Positions 1 to 7,902 of a DNA stretch of 49,744 nucleotides are shown one piece after another. This DNA comes from an uncultured Oscillospiraceae bacterium (GTDB lineage: Bacteria > Bacillota > Clostridia > Oscillospirales > Acutalibacteraceae). Location of the stretch: the NCBI GenBank assembly GCA_900542575.1, contig UQOE01000015.1, forward strand, positions 1 through 49,744. Direction: 5' to 3'. Every line of letters starts with the position of its first letter. The first letter of the stretch is position 1. The position numbers and the translations under genes are program-made. The notes beneath the pieces were generated by a model. That model was not told where the DNA came from. It worked only from the letters and a program-made list of their open reading frames with translations, and made no database searches.

Positions 1-630
1 GGATTCAAGATTGCCATGCGGGACCTCGAGCTCCGCGGTGCGGGCAACATCCTCGGGGCGCAGCAGCACGGCCACATGGAGGCCGTCGGCTACGACATGT
101 ACCTGAAGCTTCTCGGCGAGGCCATCGAGGGCGAAAAGGCGGGCAAAGAGGAGCCCGCGGAAGAGCTGGAATGCCTGATCGATCTGCAGATCGACGCGCA
201 CATCCCCGACGACTACATCAGCAGTATTCCCAACCGTCTGGCTATGTACCGCCGAATTGCGGATATCCGCACCAGTGACGATGCCTCAGATGTCATCGAT
301 GAACTGGTGGATCGCTTCGGAGATCCGCCGAAGTCGGTGGAGGGCCTCATCGAGGTCTCCCTGCTTCGCAACACGGCGGCGGATATCGGAATCTACGAGA
401 TCGGCCAGTCCGGCGGAACACTGCGGCTCTATTCCAACGACATCGATCTGAAGGCTGTCATGCGACTGTCCTCCGACTTCCCGCGGCGTGTTCACGTCAA
501 TGCGGAGAAAAAGCCATATATTGGAATTGACATTCCCCAGGGCACCGACCCCATTCCGGAACTGAAGAAAGTTCTGCTGATTCTCGCCGCCTCCAAAAAG
601 CAGGAGGAGCGGGAGAACACCGGAGCATAA
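1..630 (+). CDS. mfd: Transcription-repair coupling factor Mfd, C-terminal part (5' end outside window)
   Basis: The frame is open from base 1 and reads GFKIAMRDLELRGAGNILG, the conserved end of the second RecA-like helicase lobe of the RecG/Mfd family. It continues through the C-terminal regulatory (TRCF) domain, with YISSIPNRLAMYRRIA and a VDRFGDPPKSVE stretch. Mfd is a dsDNA translocase that removes stalled RNA polymerase and recruits UvrA in the cytoplasm. About 209 residues of a protein normally near 1,150 are visible. The stop codon lies inside the left arm of a strong terminator. Identification is secure; the missing N-terminal portion cannot be judged. Confidence 0.95.
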   Translation, partial: GFKIAMRDLELRGAGNILGAQQHGHMEAVGYDMYLKLLGEAIEGEKAGKEEPAEELECLIDLQIDAHIPDDYISSIPNRLAMYRRIADIRTSDDASDVIDELVDRFGDPPKSVEGLIEVSLLRNTAADIGIYEIGQSGGTLRLYSNDIDLKAVMRLSSDFPRRVHVNAEKKPYIGIDIPQGTDPIPELKKVLLILAASKKQEERENTGA

Positions 631-667
631 AAAAGGATGTCTCCCGCTGGGGAGACATCCTTTTTTC
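629..667. terminator. Bidirectional intrinsic terminator between mfd and the ABC permease
   Basis: A 15-bp perfect stem (AAAAGGATGTCTCCC / GGGAGACATCCTTTT) with a short loop is flanked by an A-run and a T-run. It can therefore terminate mfd on the plus strand and the convergent ABC operon on the minus strand. Confidence 0.93.
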
Positions 668-675
668 GTTTGGGA

Positions 676-1521
676 TTAGTCCAGGTTGACCTTGTGCGAC
701 ATGATATAGCAGGTTGCCCAGTAGAGCAGTGCCGATATGATGACGAACAGCAGGACGCCGAACCAGACATATGCCTGCAGCAGCCCGGAGGCTGTGTGGA
801 ACATATTCGGGAAGTGGCCGGCGGCGAATTTGGTGTACCAGTTGATGATGACTTGTCCGATAATGGTGAAGATGATGAACCAGAGGACAAACCCGAGCAC
901 TTTGTGGTTCTTGGCCCGCAGCTGACCGAATGCCGTGGAGAAGTAGCAGATGAGTACGAACTGAACGGCCCATGCCAGATAGAGCACAATGAGCTCAACG
1001 ATGACGACCCAGAAGGGGGCGCCGGTCTCGGCGCGGAACTGGGAACCGATGAGACCATTCGTGTTGGTCAGCGTGTCCACGAACGCGTGGAGCTGGCTGT
1101 TGAACTGGTCGGAGACGCTCATGATGACCCACAGGGAGAAGATGGCCATGGCGGAGCTGAAGAGCATCCAGATGAAGTAATTGAGCAGCTTCGAGAAGAC
1201 CAGGTGGCGCGGCTTGGTGGGTAGCGTCAGCATGAGATACCCCTCGTCGGTGAAGAAGTTCTTGTAGAACCGGTAGACGAGGAAGATGAAGGTCATGATC
1301 ATCAGCGCGATGATGGCCAGGACGTAGATGAAGTTGACGATGTCGTTGGTGTGCTGAATGGCCGTATTGAACCCGTACGAACCGTTGGCGGCAACCGCCT
1401 GCCGGGTTGCAAGCCAGGTTGTAAACCGGCCAAGCAGTGCAAGCACAAGAATGACGATATAGGCCGGGCCCAGCAGCTTGCTGTCGGCGATGAATTCGTG
1501 TTTGATCAGTTTGCCTAGCAT
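676..1521 (-). CDS. ABC transporter permease, six predicted membrane segments
   Basis: 281 residues with about six strongly hydrophobic segments (for example around residues 18-40, 62-88 and 110-135). The N-terminus MLGKLIKHEFIADSKLLGP is of the kind seen in ABC-2-type and EcsB/YtrC-like export permeases. It overlaps the upstream ATPase gene by 7 bp, so the two are translationally coupled and should form one exporter in the cytoplasmic membrane. The substrate cannot be inferred. It ends against the bidirectional terminator shared with mfd. No GntR regulator, often linked to such pairs, is present in the window. Confidence 0.8.
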   Translation of the reverse strand: MLGKLIKHEFIADSKLLGPAYIVILVLALLGRFTTWLATRQAVAANGSYGFNTAIQHTNDIVNFIYVLAIIALMIMTFIFLVYRFYKNFFTDEGYLMLTLPTKPRHLVFSKLLNYFIWMLFSSAMAIFSLWVIMSVSDQFNSQLHAFVDTLTNTNGLIGSQFRAETGAPFWVVIVELIVLYLAWAVQFVLICYFSTAFGQLRAKNHKVLGFVLWFIIFTIIGQVIINWYTKFAAGHFPNMFHTASGLLQAYVWFGVLLFVIISALLYWATCYIMSHKVNLD

Positions 1522-2210
1522 CGGAACACCTCCCGGAACAGTTCGTCGACTGTGCGGCCGGTTTTGGTGACCGATTCGACGGAACTGTGACGAATCATTT
1601 CACCGTTTCGGATGAAGACGAACTCGTCCAGCACCGGTTCGATGTCGGCGATGAGATGCGTCGACAGAATGACCGCGGCATCCTTGTTGTAGTTCTTGAT
1701 AATGGTGTCAAGAATGTAGTCTCGGGATGCGGGGTCAACGCCGCCTATGGGCTCGTCCAGCAGGTACAGCTTGGCGTCGCGGCTCATGACAAGGATGAGC
1801 TGGACTTTTTCGCGGTTGCCTTTGGAGAGCGCTTTGAATTTTTTCTTCGGGTCGATGTTCAGGTGGGAGAGCAGCTCATACGCGCGTTCCGAACGGAAGT
1901 CGCTGTAGAAGTCTGCCATAAATTTGACCATGGACTGGACGGTCATGCTGTCGTCGAGATAGTTGCGTTCGGGCAGGTAGGCGACTATTTTTTTCGTCTC
2001 CACGCCGGGCTGCATGCCGTCGATGAGGATTTCGCCGCTGGTGGGAACCAGCAGGCCTGCAGCGAGTTTGATGAGCGTGGTCTTGCCGCTGCCGTTCGGG
2101 CCCAGAAGACCGATGATTTTGCCCGGCTGCAGTTCCAGGTCAATTCCCTTGAGTGCGGGAAAGCTGCCATAGTTTTTGACCAGCTGCCGGCACTCGAGAA
2201 TGGTGGACAT
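1515..2210 (-). CDS. ABC transporter ATP-binding protein
   Basis: A 231-residue nucleotide-binding subunit. Walker A is GPNGSGKTT (about residues 37-45). The signature loop LSKGNREKVQ is degenerate relative to LSGGQ, as in the YtrB/CcmA-type exporter family. Walker B plus Glu is LYLLDEP, the D-loop region is GGVDPASR, and the switch histidine lies in STH. It energises the permease that follows with a 7-bp overlap. The start is backed by a purine-rich AGAAAGAAGGGGAA leader just upstream and a promoter about 40 bp away. The family is certain, the cargo unknown. Confidence 0.88.
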   Translation of the reverse strand: MSTILECRQLVKNYGSFPALKGIDLELQPGKIIGLLGPNGSGKTTLIKLAAGLLVPTSGEILIDGMQPGVETKKIVAYLPERNYLDDSMTVQSMVKFMADFYSDFRSERAYELLSHLNIDPKKKFKALSKGNREKVQLILVMSRDAKLYLLDEPIGGVDPASRDYILDTIIKNYNKDAAVILSTHLIADIEPVLDEFVFIRNGEMIRHSSVESVTKTGRTVDELFREVFRC

Positions 2211-2246
2211 TTCAATTCCCCTTCTTTCTAATATCAGAATAGTTTA

Positions 2247-2274
2247 ATCATAACACGGAGCCCCTGTATCACAA
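2247..2274 (-). promoter_or_regulatory. Promoter for the ABC exporter operon
   Basis: On the minus strand TTGTGA (-35) and TATGAT (-10) are separated by 16 nt, a short distance upstream of the ATPase start. Confidence 0.6.
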
Positions 2275-2311
2275 GTAAAGATTTCTTTAACTTTGGACCA
2301 TTCCGGGATCG

Positions 2312-2340
2312 TTGACAGGGTATGAAAAATCAGATATCAT
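2312..2340 (+). promoter_or_regulatory. Consensus sigma-A promoter for the coiled-coil membrane protein
   Basis: A perfect TTGACA, a 17-nt spacer and TATCAT, 44 bp before the ATG at 2384. The short leader leaves no room for a riboswitch. Confidence 0.82.
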
Positions 2341-2383
2341 AAATTTTAGTCGAAAGATAAAGAATGAGAGGAGAGGCTTCGGT

Positions 2384-2941
2384 ATGAAAGACCGTCAGAA
2401 ACGGAAACTGAAAAGGACAACCATGCTCCTGGGCGGTGCATCAGCTGCGGCAGCGGGAACAGCGCTCGGCATCTATGCCGCCTGGCCGCAGATCAAGGAG
2501 TTTTTCCTGAAAAAGCTGGAGGAGCACAACGACCGTGTCCGCCCGGCGCTGCAGGTCGCCAAAGACCGCAAAGCGGCCATTTCGGCTGAGCAGAAAAAGC
2601 TCAAAAAGGACATGAAAAAGCTCGACAAAAAGGTCAAAAAGGCCCGCCAGCAGCAGGCGACCCGTGTCTACAACGAGTACCTGGCCAAAGGCTACGAGCC
2701 GACCGCAGATATGATTCACGAGGCCGCCCTCTCGGACCTCGATGTCCGCGCTGAGGTCGACGCCAAAAAGGCGGAACGCCAGGCAGAGACCGACGCCCGC
2801 GTCGAAGAGGCGGTTCAGAAGAAACAGACAGAGCGGGAAGAAAAGGCCGCAGCCCGCTACGAGGAGCAGCATATCCGCCTGAAAGACGGCAAGGAAATCG
2901 CCGTTTCCTCTACGGTAAGACCGGAAGACGTGGCAAAATAA
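2384..2941 (+). CDS. Small membrane-anchored coiled-coil protein of unknown function
   Basis: The start at 2384 is chosen because GAGAGGAGAGG lies just upstream; an in-frame ATG at 2312 lies inside the promoter. The 185-residue product has a basic N-terminus, one hydrophobic segment (about residues 14-33, rich in Gly and Ala), then a long, highly charged Lys/Glu/Ala helix that should form a coiled coil. It ends with a short beta-like tail (HIRLKDGKEIAVSSTVRPED). The layout suggests a membrane-tethered cytoplasmic rod. I do not recognise a family. It is a monocistronic unit with its own promoter and terminator. Confidence 0.75.
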   Translation: MKDRQKRKLKRTTMLLGGASAAAAGTALGIYAAWPQIKEFFLKKLEEHNDRVRPALQVAKDRKAAISAEQKKLKKDMKKLDKKVKKARQQQATRVYNEYLAKGYEPTADMIHEAALSDLDVRAEVDAKKAERQAETDARVEEAVQKKQTEREEKAAARYEEQHIRLKDGKEIAVSSTVRPEDVAK

Positions 2942-2956
2942 AACATATGAATCTGA

Positions 2957-2989
2957 AAAGAGCCGCACCGTTGGGTGCGGCTCTTTTAT
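2957..2989 (+). terminator. Intrinsic terminator
   Basis: A stem AGAGCCGCACC / GGTGCGGCTCT with loop GTTG, followed by TTTTATT, right after the coiled-coil gene. Confidence 0.92.
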
Positions 2990-3012
2990 TTGCTGCTGAT
3001 TAACTGAGGTGC

Positions 3013-3082
3013 GGGGAAATTTTGAAAAAGCGGCTAAATGGGGAATCTTTTGGTGACAGATTTTGAAATAGCTGATTTTACC
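3013..3082. repeat. Repeat block A, upstream copy
   Basis: A 54-bp core (3027-3080) is present again, same orientation, at 4021-4074 with about 48 of 54 positions matching, so gene 3245-4012 is bracketed by direct repeats. Within the block two related units, AAATTTTGAAAAAGCGGC (3017) and AGATTTTGAAATAGCTG (3058), recur with a 39-41 nt period. The rest of the gap between 2990 and the gene start at 3245 shows no gene. Minus-strand codons abutting the block read RLEGCAAG-stop, like the RLKGSSRG-stop of the MATE gene at the other copy. Confidence 0.7.
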
Positions 3083-3244
3083 CGGCGGCGCAGCCCTCCA
3101 GCCTGGAAAAACATGAAAAATGGGACATCTGAAGGCGCAGCGAGCACATGTATAGCAGCCGTTCCCTCCTAATATCGAACCACCCGTTCTTTTTCTCTTG
3201 TACCGTCTATTCCGTGCTGTTAGGGTAGCGGAGGAGGCGTTTCT

Positions 3245-4012
3245 ATGTATGACAGCAGAATTCGAATCTTAATGTCCTATCTTGCATTTCTTCAGGAGCA
3301 TTTGAATCATGTGCCGGAGGGGTCCATTATTTATGAAAAATACCGATACCGTTGGTTCCTGCCAGACGGATCTCATCATCGGCTGTATCTGGAAAAAGAT
3401 GAACAAATCATCCGGGAGCTCTGCTGCAAACGGTACTGGAAACATGCAATGGTGGCAGCGAAAGCAGAATTGAGTGCCTGTCAAAGTTATGAAAGACATG
3501 CTCCAAAACAGACGCCGGAGCAGGTTTGGGCAAATCTTCCATTGGAAATCCGCAGGTTCGTAAGTCCACTGCAGCCCGAAAGCATGGAACAGATTGAAAA
3601 ATGGAAAAGGAAAGCGTACCGAACGACTTCGAAAAATGAGTGTGGGAAAATATACTGCTGTTCTGACGGAACAATGTCCCGCTCTAAATCAGAGTATATT
3701 ATTGCGGAAAAGCTGATTTCTTACCAGATACCGTTTCGGTATGAATGTGGCGCATATCTTCGACATTATGGCTGGGTTTATCCGGACTTTATCATGCTGC
3801 GGGCCAGTGATTTTCGGGAAATTGTCTACGAACATTTTGGCCGAATGGATGATCCTACTTATCTGTCACATGCCGTGAAGAAAATTATGCAGTATCAGGA
3901 GAATGGGTATTTGCCATGGAAAAATGTTGTCTATACGGTGGAGAGCTCGTCCTCTCTGCTGCGTCCGGAAACGGCAGACGAGATGATTCATTCTGTTTTT
4001 GAGGACGGGTAA
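3245..4012 (+). CDS. PD-(D/E)XK-like nuclease family protein, copy A (intact)
   Basis: 255 residues, started by an excellent AGCGGAGGAGG ribosome site 6 nt before ATG. The C-terminal half carries the family pattern SRSKSEYIIAEKL (Glu150), a downstream Glu167, VYPDF (Asp181) and VYEHFG (Glu196), then a helix and a closing strand (VVYTVESS). This spacing resembles the restriction-endonuclease fold, although the usual catalytic Lys after the last acidic residue is replaced by His-Phe. The N-terminal half (residues 1-110) is helical, with a YRWFLPDG hairpin. Two paralogues lie at 6777 and 15849. Base composition is visibly lower in GC than the neighbours, suggesting transfer. Function is inferred from motifs only. 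Confidence 0.7.
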   Translation: MYDSRIRILMSYLAFLQEHLNHVPEGSIIYEKYRYRWFLPDGSHHRLYLEKDEQIIRELCCKRYWKHAMVAAKAELSACQSYERHAPKQTPEQVWANLPLEIRRFVSPLQPESMEQIEKWKRKAYRTTSKNECGKIYCCSDGTMSRSKSEYIIAEKLISYQIPFRYECGAYLRHYGWVYPDFIMLRASDFREIVYEHFGRMDDPTYLSHAVKKIMQYQENGYLPWKNVVYTVESSSSLLRPETADEMIHSVFEDG

Positions 4013-4014
4013 AA

Positions 4015-4077
4015 GTGGGAAAAGCGGCTAAATTGGGAATTTTTTGGTGATAGATTTCCAAATGGCTGATTTTATCC
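4015..4077. repeat. Repeat block A, downstream copy
   Basis: Second copy of the block at 3013-3082. It begins three bases after the nuclease stop and runs through the stop codon of the convergent MATE gene (4072-4074). Units AAAGCGGCTAAAT (4021) and AAATGGCTGATTT (4060) are 39 nt apart, the same spacing as in the upstream copy, with the intervening sequence also largely conserved. Confidence 0.7.
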
Positions 4078-5439
4078 GCGACTGCTCCCCTTCAGCCTCC
4101 TCTGCAGATACCAGAAATACCCCAGGCATAGCACAATCTGTACCGCCGAGGAGCACGGCGTCGCGAGCCCAATGTGAAACAGGGATACCGATGCAGCTCT
4201 GCTCATATAATACGAAACGGGAATGCGTACCCCGAATGCCCCGATAATGCCCTGTGCCATAGTGAATCCGGTTTTGCCCCAGCCGTTAAAGTAGCCGATG
4301 AAGCTGAAGAGGAACGGGACCAGCAGGCAGTCGATGGCATATGCCTTGAGGTAGTCGGCCGCTGCGGCGGTGACCCGCAGATCGGAGGAGAAAATTCGTG
4401 CGAGCCCCTGTCCGTGGAAGAAGGCAAAGTAAGCGATGATGACATCCAGCACGAAAGCAAACAGCATCATGATACCCATGGCTTTTCGCGCGCGGCGGGT
4501 CTTGCCTGCGCCGGCGTTCTGCGCGACGATGGCGCTCAGAGCCTGCATGGCACTGCTGGGGATCAGCATGATGAAGGCGCAGATTTTCTCCGCAACGCCG
4601 ACACCGGCCGAGGGAACCACGCCGAGCGTGTTGACGATGCCCAGAATGACCAGAAACGAGAGCCCCACCAGCAGATCCTGCAGCGCAATCGGGGTGCCGT
4701 ACCGAACCTCCTGCTTCATGGTTTTCCAGAGCGATCCGGATTTTGGATTGAGATCGGCTCCCTGAAACCGGAACGGCAGTTTCCGCCGGCGGATGATCAG
4801 AAGAGCAATGATGACGGACAGTGCCTGTGCCAGTACAGTGGCCAGCGCGGCACCCTTCGGCCCCATCTTCAGACCGGCGACCAGCGCCATGTCGCCTCCG
4901 ACGTTGAAAATGGCCGCCATCCCGACGATGAGCAGGGGTGTCCGGGAGTCGCCAAGGCCGCGGAAGATGGCGCTCAGCACGTTGTAGGCAACAATGAACA
5001 GTGTGCCCGCTCCGCAGACGAAAATGTAGTCGATTGTGCCGCCCATGGCCTCTTTCGGCGCCTGAAGCAGCCGGGCAATCGGCCCGGTCAGGGCAAGGAT
5101 GAGGGCGGTCAGGACAATGCCGACGATGCCGAACTCCCAGATTGCGGCGCCGATATCCTGTCCGCTCTTCTCGGTTTTTCTCTCACCGATATGCCGTCCG
5201 AGAAGAATCGTGGTTCCCATAGCCATGCTCGTAATTGTATTCTGGATCAGCTGCATGAGCTGGCTCCCGGTGGAGACGGCCGAGACGTCCGCGGCCGTTC
5301 CGAACTGGCCGACGATCAGCAGATCGACCGCGCCGTAGAGCGCCTGCAGGAACAGGGCTCCGAGGATGGGGAGCTGGAACCGGATCAGCGGACCCAGGAT
5401 GGGCCCCTCTGTGAAATTCTGTACACGCTGTTCTGCCAT
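4072..5439 (-). CDS. MATE family multidrug/drug-cation exporter
   Basis: 455 residues with about twelve hydrophobic segments in two homologous halves. Typical MATE features are ILGALFLQALYGAVDLLIVGQFG near the N-terminus, GMGTTILLGRHIGE and a second-half GVGVAEKICAFIMLIP. It uses a Na+ or H+ gradient to expel organic cations across the cytoplasmic membrane. The start has AAGGAGAGAATT upstream. A strong hairpin followed by seven U residues sits within 20 bases of that ribosome site, so expression is probably set by attenuation. The last codons and stop overlap the repeat block next to the nuclease gene. Confidence 0.9.
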   Translation of the reverse strand: MAEQRVQNFTEGPILGPLIRFQLPILGALFLQALYGAVDLLIVGQFGTAADVSAVSTGSQLMQLIQNTITSMAMGTTILLGRHIGERKTEKSGQDIGAAIWEFGIVGIVLTALILALTGPIARLLQAPKEAMGGTIDYIFVCGAGTLFIVAYNVLSAIFRGLGDSRTPLLIVGMAAIFNVGGDMALVAGLKMGPKGAALATVLAQALSVIIALLIIRRRKLPFRFQGADLNPKSGSLWKTMKQEVRYGTPIALQDLLVGLSFLVILGIVNTLGVVPSAGVGVAEKICAFIMLIPSSAMQALSAIVAQNAGAGKTRRARKAMGIMMLFAFVLDVIIAYFAFFHGQGLARIFSSDLRVTAAAADYLKAYAIDCLLVPFLFSFIGYFNGWGKTGFTMAQGIIGAFGVRIPVSYYMSRAASVSLFHIGLATPCSSAVQIVLCLGYFWYLQRRLKGSSRG

Positions 5440-5456
5440 AATTCTCTCCTTATAAA

Positions 5457-5511
5457 CAAAAAAGCTGGATAGGACGTGCGGGCGTCTCAGCCCGCCATCT
5501 TATCCAGCTTT
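5457..5511 (-). terminator. Leader terminator (candidate attenuator/riboswitch platform) of the MATE gene
   Basis: On the minus strand an 11-bp outer stem AAAGCTGGATA / TATCCAGCTTT and an inner GCGGGC / GCCCGC helix are followed by a run of seven T. It sits between a structured 5' leader (about 5512-5570) and the MATE ribosome site. Because it lies upstream of its own gene's start, and the preceding gene already has its own terminator at 5571-5599, it looks like a conditional terminator. I could not match the leader to a known riboswitch class. Confidence 0.65.
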
Positions 5512-5570
5512 GACTTCTGACGAGTCGCTGCCCTCCGATGAACGATGCAGTTTTCTCCCTTATGGTACAC

Positions 5571-5599
5571 AAAATCCGGGACCTTGAACAGGCCCCGGA
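5571..5599 (-). terminator. Terminator of the secreted alpha/beta hydrolase gene
   Basis: Stem TCCGGGGCC / GGTCCCGGA (one mismatch) followed by TTTTG on the minus strand, directly after the hydrolase stop. Confidence 0.75.
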
Positions 5600-5605
5600 G
5601 CATTT

Positions 5606-6592
5606 TTATTTCAGGTTGTTCTGGATAAACTGCAGAATATCCTGATAAACTTCCAGTTTGCAGTCGTCATTGTGAATTTCGTGCTTATAGCCTTCATACA
5701 GCTTGCTGGAGACTTTAGTATGTCCTTTTCGGTATGCTGCAACAGCTTGGTTGAAGCCCACACCGTAAAGTCCGACCGGATCTTTCGAGCCGGAAATGAA
5801 GAAGATAGGCAGATCTTTCGGTGCCTTACCGATTGTGGCGGGGGAGCTGGCGTCAGCGAGCAGCTCAATGGTTTCCCCATAGCTCTGAACGGTGAGCGGA
5901 AATCCGCAGAGCGGATCGGCCTCATATTTGTCGCGGTTTTCCTGGTTGACAGAGAGCCAGTCGGTGCTGCCGGCGGCGCCCATCAGAACTTTGACGGCAT
6001 TGTCCAGCTTGTCATCCGTCTGTGTCATACCGATGTAGGTAAGTCCCTGGCCGAGCTTCTTGCAGGTTTCAGCGGGAATATGTCCGGATCCGCACAGGAT
6101 CAGACCATCGAGTTCATTGCCGTACTGGGCAGCGTATCGGCGGGCAATGAAGGAGCCCATGGAATGGCCGAACAGGAAGAACGGCTTGCCGGGATTTTCC
6201 TTCTTAGCAATCCCGGTCAGCGTTTCACAGTCTTCCACGAACGTCTGACCGTTTTCGTTTTTGCTGCCGATATCGCCGAGCGGATGTTCTTTAGTGACCG
6301 ACTGACCATGGCCGACATGGTCATTGCCATAGACGGCGTACCCCTGGTCAACAAACCAGCGCGCCATGGAATCATAGCGGTCAATATATTCCGCTACGCC
6401 GTGGGCGAATTGAATGACGCCCTTGATTTTGCCGTCCGCCGGTTTCCAGGAAATGGCGTGGATGGTGTAGTTCTCATCGTAGGACTGGTAAGTGAACTCT
6501 TTTTTCTCCACATTCCCCGCCGCAGACGATGGAACAGCGGCAAGGGACAGGACCATGGCCAGCGCCATGAGAATGGACAGTACTTTTTTCAT
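5606..6592 (-). CDS. Secreted alpha/beta hydrolase, monoacylglycerol-lipase type
   Basis: Start chosen at 6592 because AGGAGG lies 7 nt upstream and the N-terminus is then a good Sec signal peptide (MKK, a hydrophobic stretch, PSSAAG cleavage region). The 328-residue product has the monoglyceride-lipase hallmarks: HGVAEYIDRY (oxyanion region, residues 64-73), GNDHVGHGQS, the nucleophile elbow GHSMGS (Ser144), an acid in SGSKDPVG and a late histidine in YKHEIHND. It should be exported and cleave small esters or monoacylglycerols. Its own terminator follows; it is separate from the MATE gene. Confidence 0.85.
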   Translation of the reverse strand: MKKVLSILMALAMVLSLAAVPSSAAGNVEKKEFTYQSYDENYTIHAISWKPADGKIKGVIQFAHGVAEYIDRYDSMARWFVDQGYAVYGNDHVGHGQSVTKEHPLGDIGSKNENGQTFVEDCETLTGIAKKENPGKPFFLFGHSMGSFIARRYAAQYGNELDGLILCGSGHIPAETCKKLGQGLTYIGMTQTDDKLDNAVKVLMGAAGSTDWLSVNQENRDKYEADPLCGFPLTVQSYGETIELLADASSPATIGKAPKDLPIFFISGSKDPVGLYGVGFNQAVAAYRKGHTKVSSKLYEGYKHEIHNDDCKLEVYQDILQFIQNNLK

Positions 6593-6776
6593 TGTTTTTC
6601 CTCCTGTTGAACAATTGTCTGACAGATTCATTGTAACAGGATGAAAAAAACAGGGTCAATCATGTGCAGTCTGTTCGCACAACGGACCGCTGACAGCCGA
6701 TTTTGGACCATCGGTTCCATTCGCTTGAACCGCAGCCGGCCGGCTGGTACCGTGGGTGGGAAAGGAGAAATGAGCT

Positions 6777-7531
6777 GTGTATGAGAATCGAATTGAAATC
6801 CTTCAAAAATATGCGGGACAATTAGAAACGTTCCTCACGGAGGAATATCCCCGCGGTTCCCTGTGCGTGGAAAATGACAGGTATCGATGGTACCGACCAG
6901 ACGGGACGCGAACCTATCTGAATCCCGGGGCAGATGAGAGTCTCATCCGACAACTCTCGGAAAAACGTTTTTATTCCCATGCCCTCGCATCGGTGAAAAA
7001 AGAACTTCAGGCGTGCAGATGCTATGAACACTATAAGCCTAAGCATGTCATAGAATCGGTATGGGCATCTCTGCCGGAGAAAATCCGAAAATATGCAGAT
7101 CCGCTACCGTCCCCGACGGAAAATTTTGTGGAAGAGTGGCGGGTCCAGCCGGTTCGCGAATACTATAAGTATCCGGAGCGGAAATGATGATTGCTGAGTG
7201 CCTGCTGTCCTATGATATTCCATTCCGCTATGAGAGCGGAGTGAAAATGGACGGTTTCGGGTGGATTTATCCCGACTTCACGATCCTTCATGTCCCGACC
7301 AGGAAAGAAGTCATGTGGGAGCATTTCGGCAAAACAGATGACTTGGTGTACCTGCAGCGAATGGCCGGAAAACTGCGGCTGTATCAGAAGAACGGGTATG
7401 CCCTTGGCAAAGACCTGATCTACACGGTTGAGAGTGTTTCCAGTCCACTGACGGAGATGGAAATTGAGAGAATCGTCCGGCAGAGATTCCTGGATTCGGG
7501 AGAAAGCGAAACAAAAAATTTTCCCGACTGA
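6777..7531 (+). pseudogene. PD-(D/E)XK-like nuclease family protein, copy B, split by an internal deletion
   Basis: The first reading frame (GTG start at 6777, GGAG upstream, ends 7187) matches the N-terminal half of copy A (MYENRIEIL against MYDSRIRIL; YRWYRPDG against YRWFLPDG). The second (7184-7531) matches its C-terminal half (SYDIPFRYE, IYPDFTIL, WEHFG). Compared with copy A, roughly 19 codons are missing at the join, including the SRSKSE catalytic helix, and the frame shifts. The two pieces overlap by ATGA with GGAG just upstream, so the second could still be translated by coupling, but the presumed first active-site acid is lost. Most simply a decayed paralogue. Confidence 0.7.
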
Positions 7532-7655
7532 AATTTTAGGGAAAATATCCTATTCCTCATCTTCCCGACAGATTTGCAGGGAGTTTCGCAAATAGGAAGA
7601 AATCCCTACAAATCTGGCAGGGAAAATAATATATATGAGAAACTCCCGAAAATGG
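7518..7655. repeat. Repeat array B: palindromic 20-21 nt units with exact 20-nt spacers
   Basis: Units at 7522-7542, 7563-7582 and 7603-7623 each begin TCCC and end GGGA, with similar interiors (GACAGATTTGCA, TACAAATCTGGCA). Spacers 7543-7562, 7583-7602 and 7624-7643 are each exactly 20 nt and unlike one another. A partial fourth unit (TCCCGAAAATGG) follows at 7644. Units two and three are also inverted copies of one another (CAGATTTGCAGGGA against TCCCTACAAATCTG), so the whole block can fold into one long hairpin. The array starts on the stop codon of nuclease copy B. Confidence 0.7.
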
Positions 7656-7686
7656 TCGCCTAATTGGCCCTCCGGTGCCGCCAAAA

Positions 7687-7718
7687 CAAAAAAGAACCGC
7701 GTCGTAACGCGGTTCTTT
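7687..7718 (-). terminator. Terminator of the initiator tRNA gene
   Basis: On the minus strand AAGAACCGCG / CGCGGTTCTT with a six-base loop and a TTTTTTG tail, one base beyond the encoded CCA end. Confidence 0.92.
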
Positions 7719-7719
7719 C

Positions 7720-7795
<76 letters not shown>

Positions 7796-7838
7796 ATATC
7801 TCATTGTGGTCAGCGCCTCTGTGCTGACTGCGAGATAT

Positions 7839-7867
7839 ATTATATATCGCACTTACGTGGAATGCAA
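7839..7867 (-). promoter_or_regulatory. Strong promoter of the initiator tRNA
   Basis: TTGCAT, 17-nt spacer and a perfect TATAAT on the minus strand, 43 bp upstream of the tRNA 5' end. Confidence 0.88.
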
Positions 7868-7902
7868 GAATTTTTTTACAAATTTCCTAACATAAACGCA
7901 AT

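Noticed and set aside
2312..2383. Upstream ATG for the coiled-coil membrane protein
   Set aside because: It lies within the -35/-10 promoter and has no ribosome site, whereas 2384 does.
7518..7655. CRISPR array at the repeat block after nuclease B
   Set aside because: Units are only 20-21 nt and degenerate, there are just three full copies, and no cas gene is in the window. Reported as a new type of repeat block instead.
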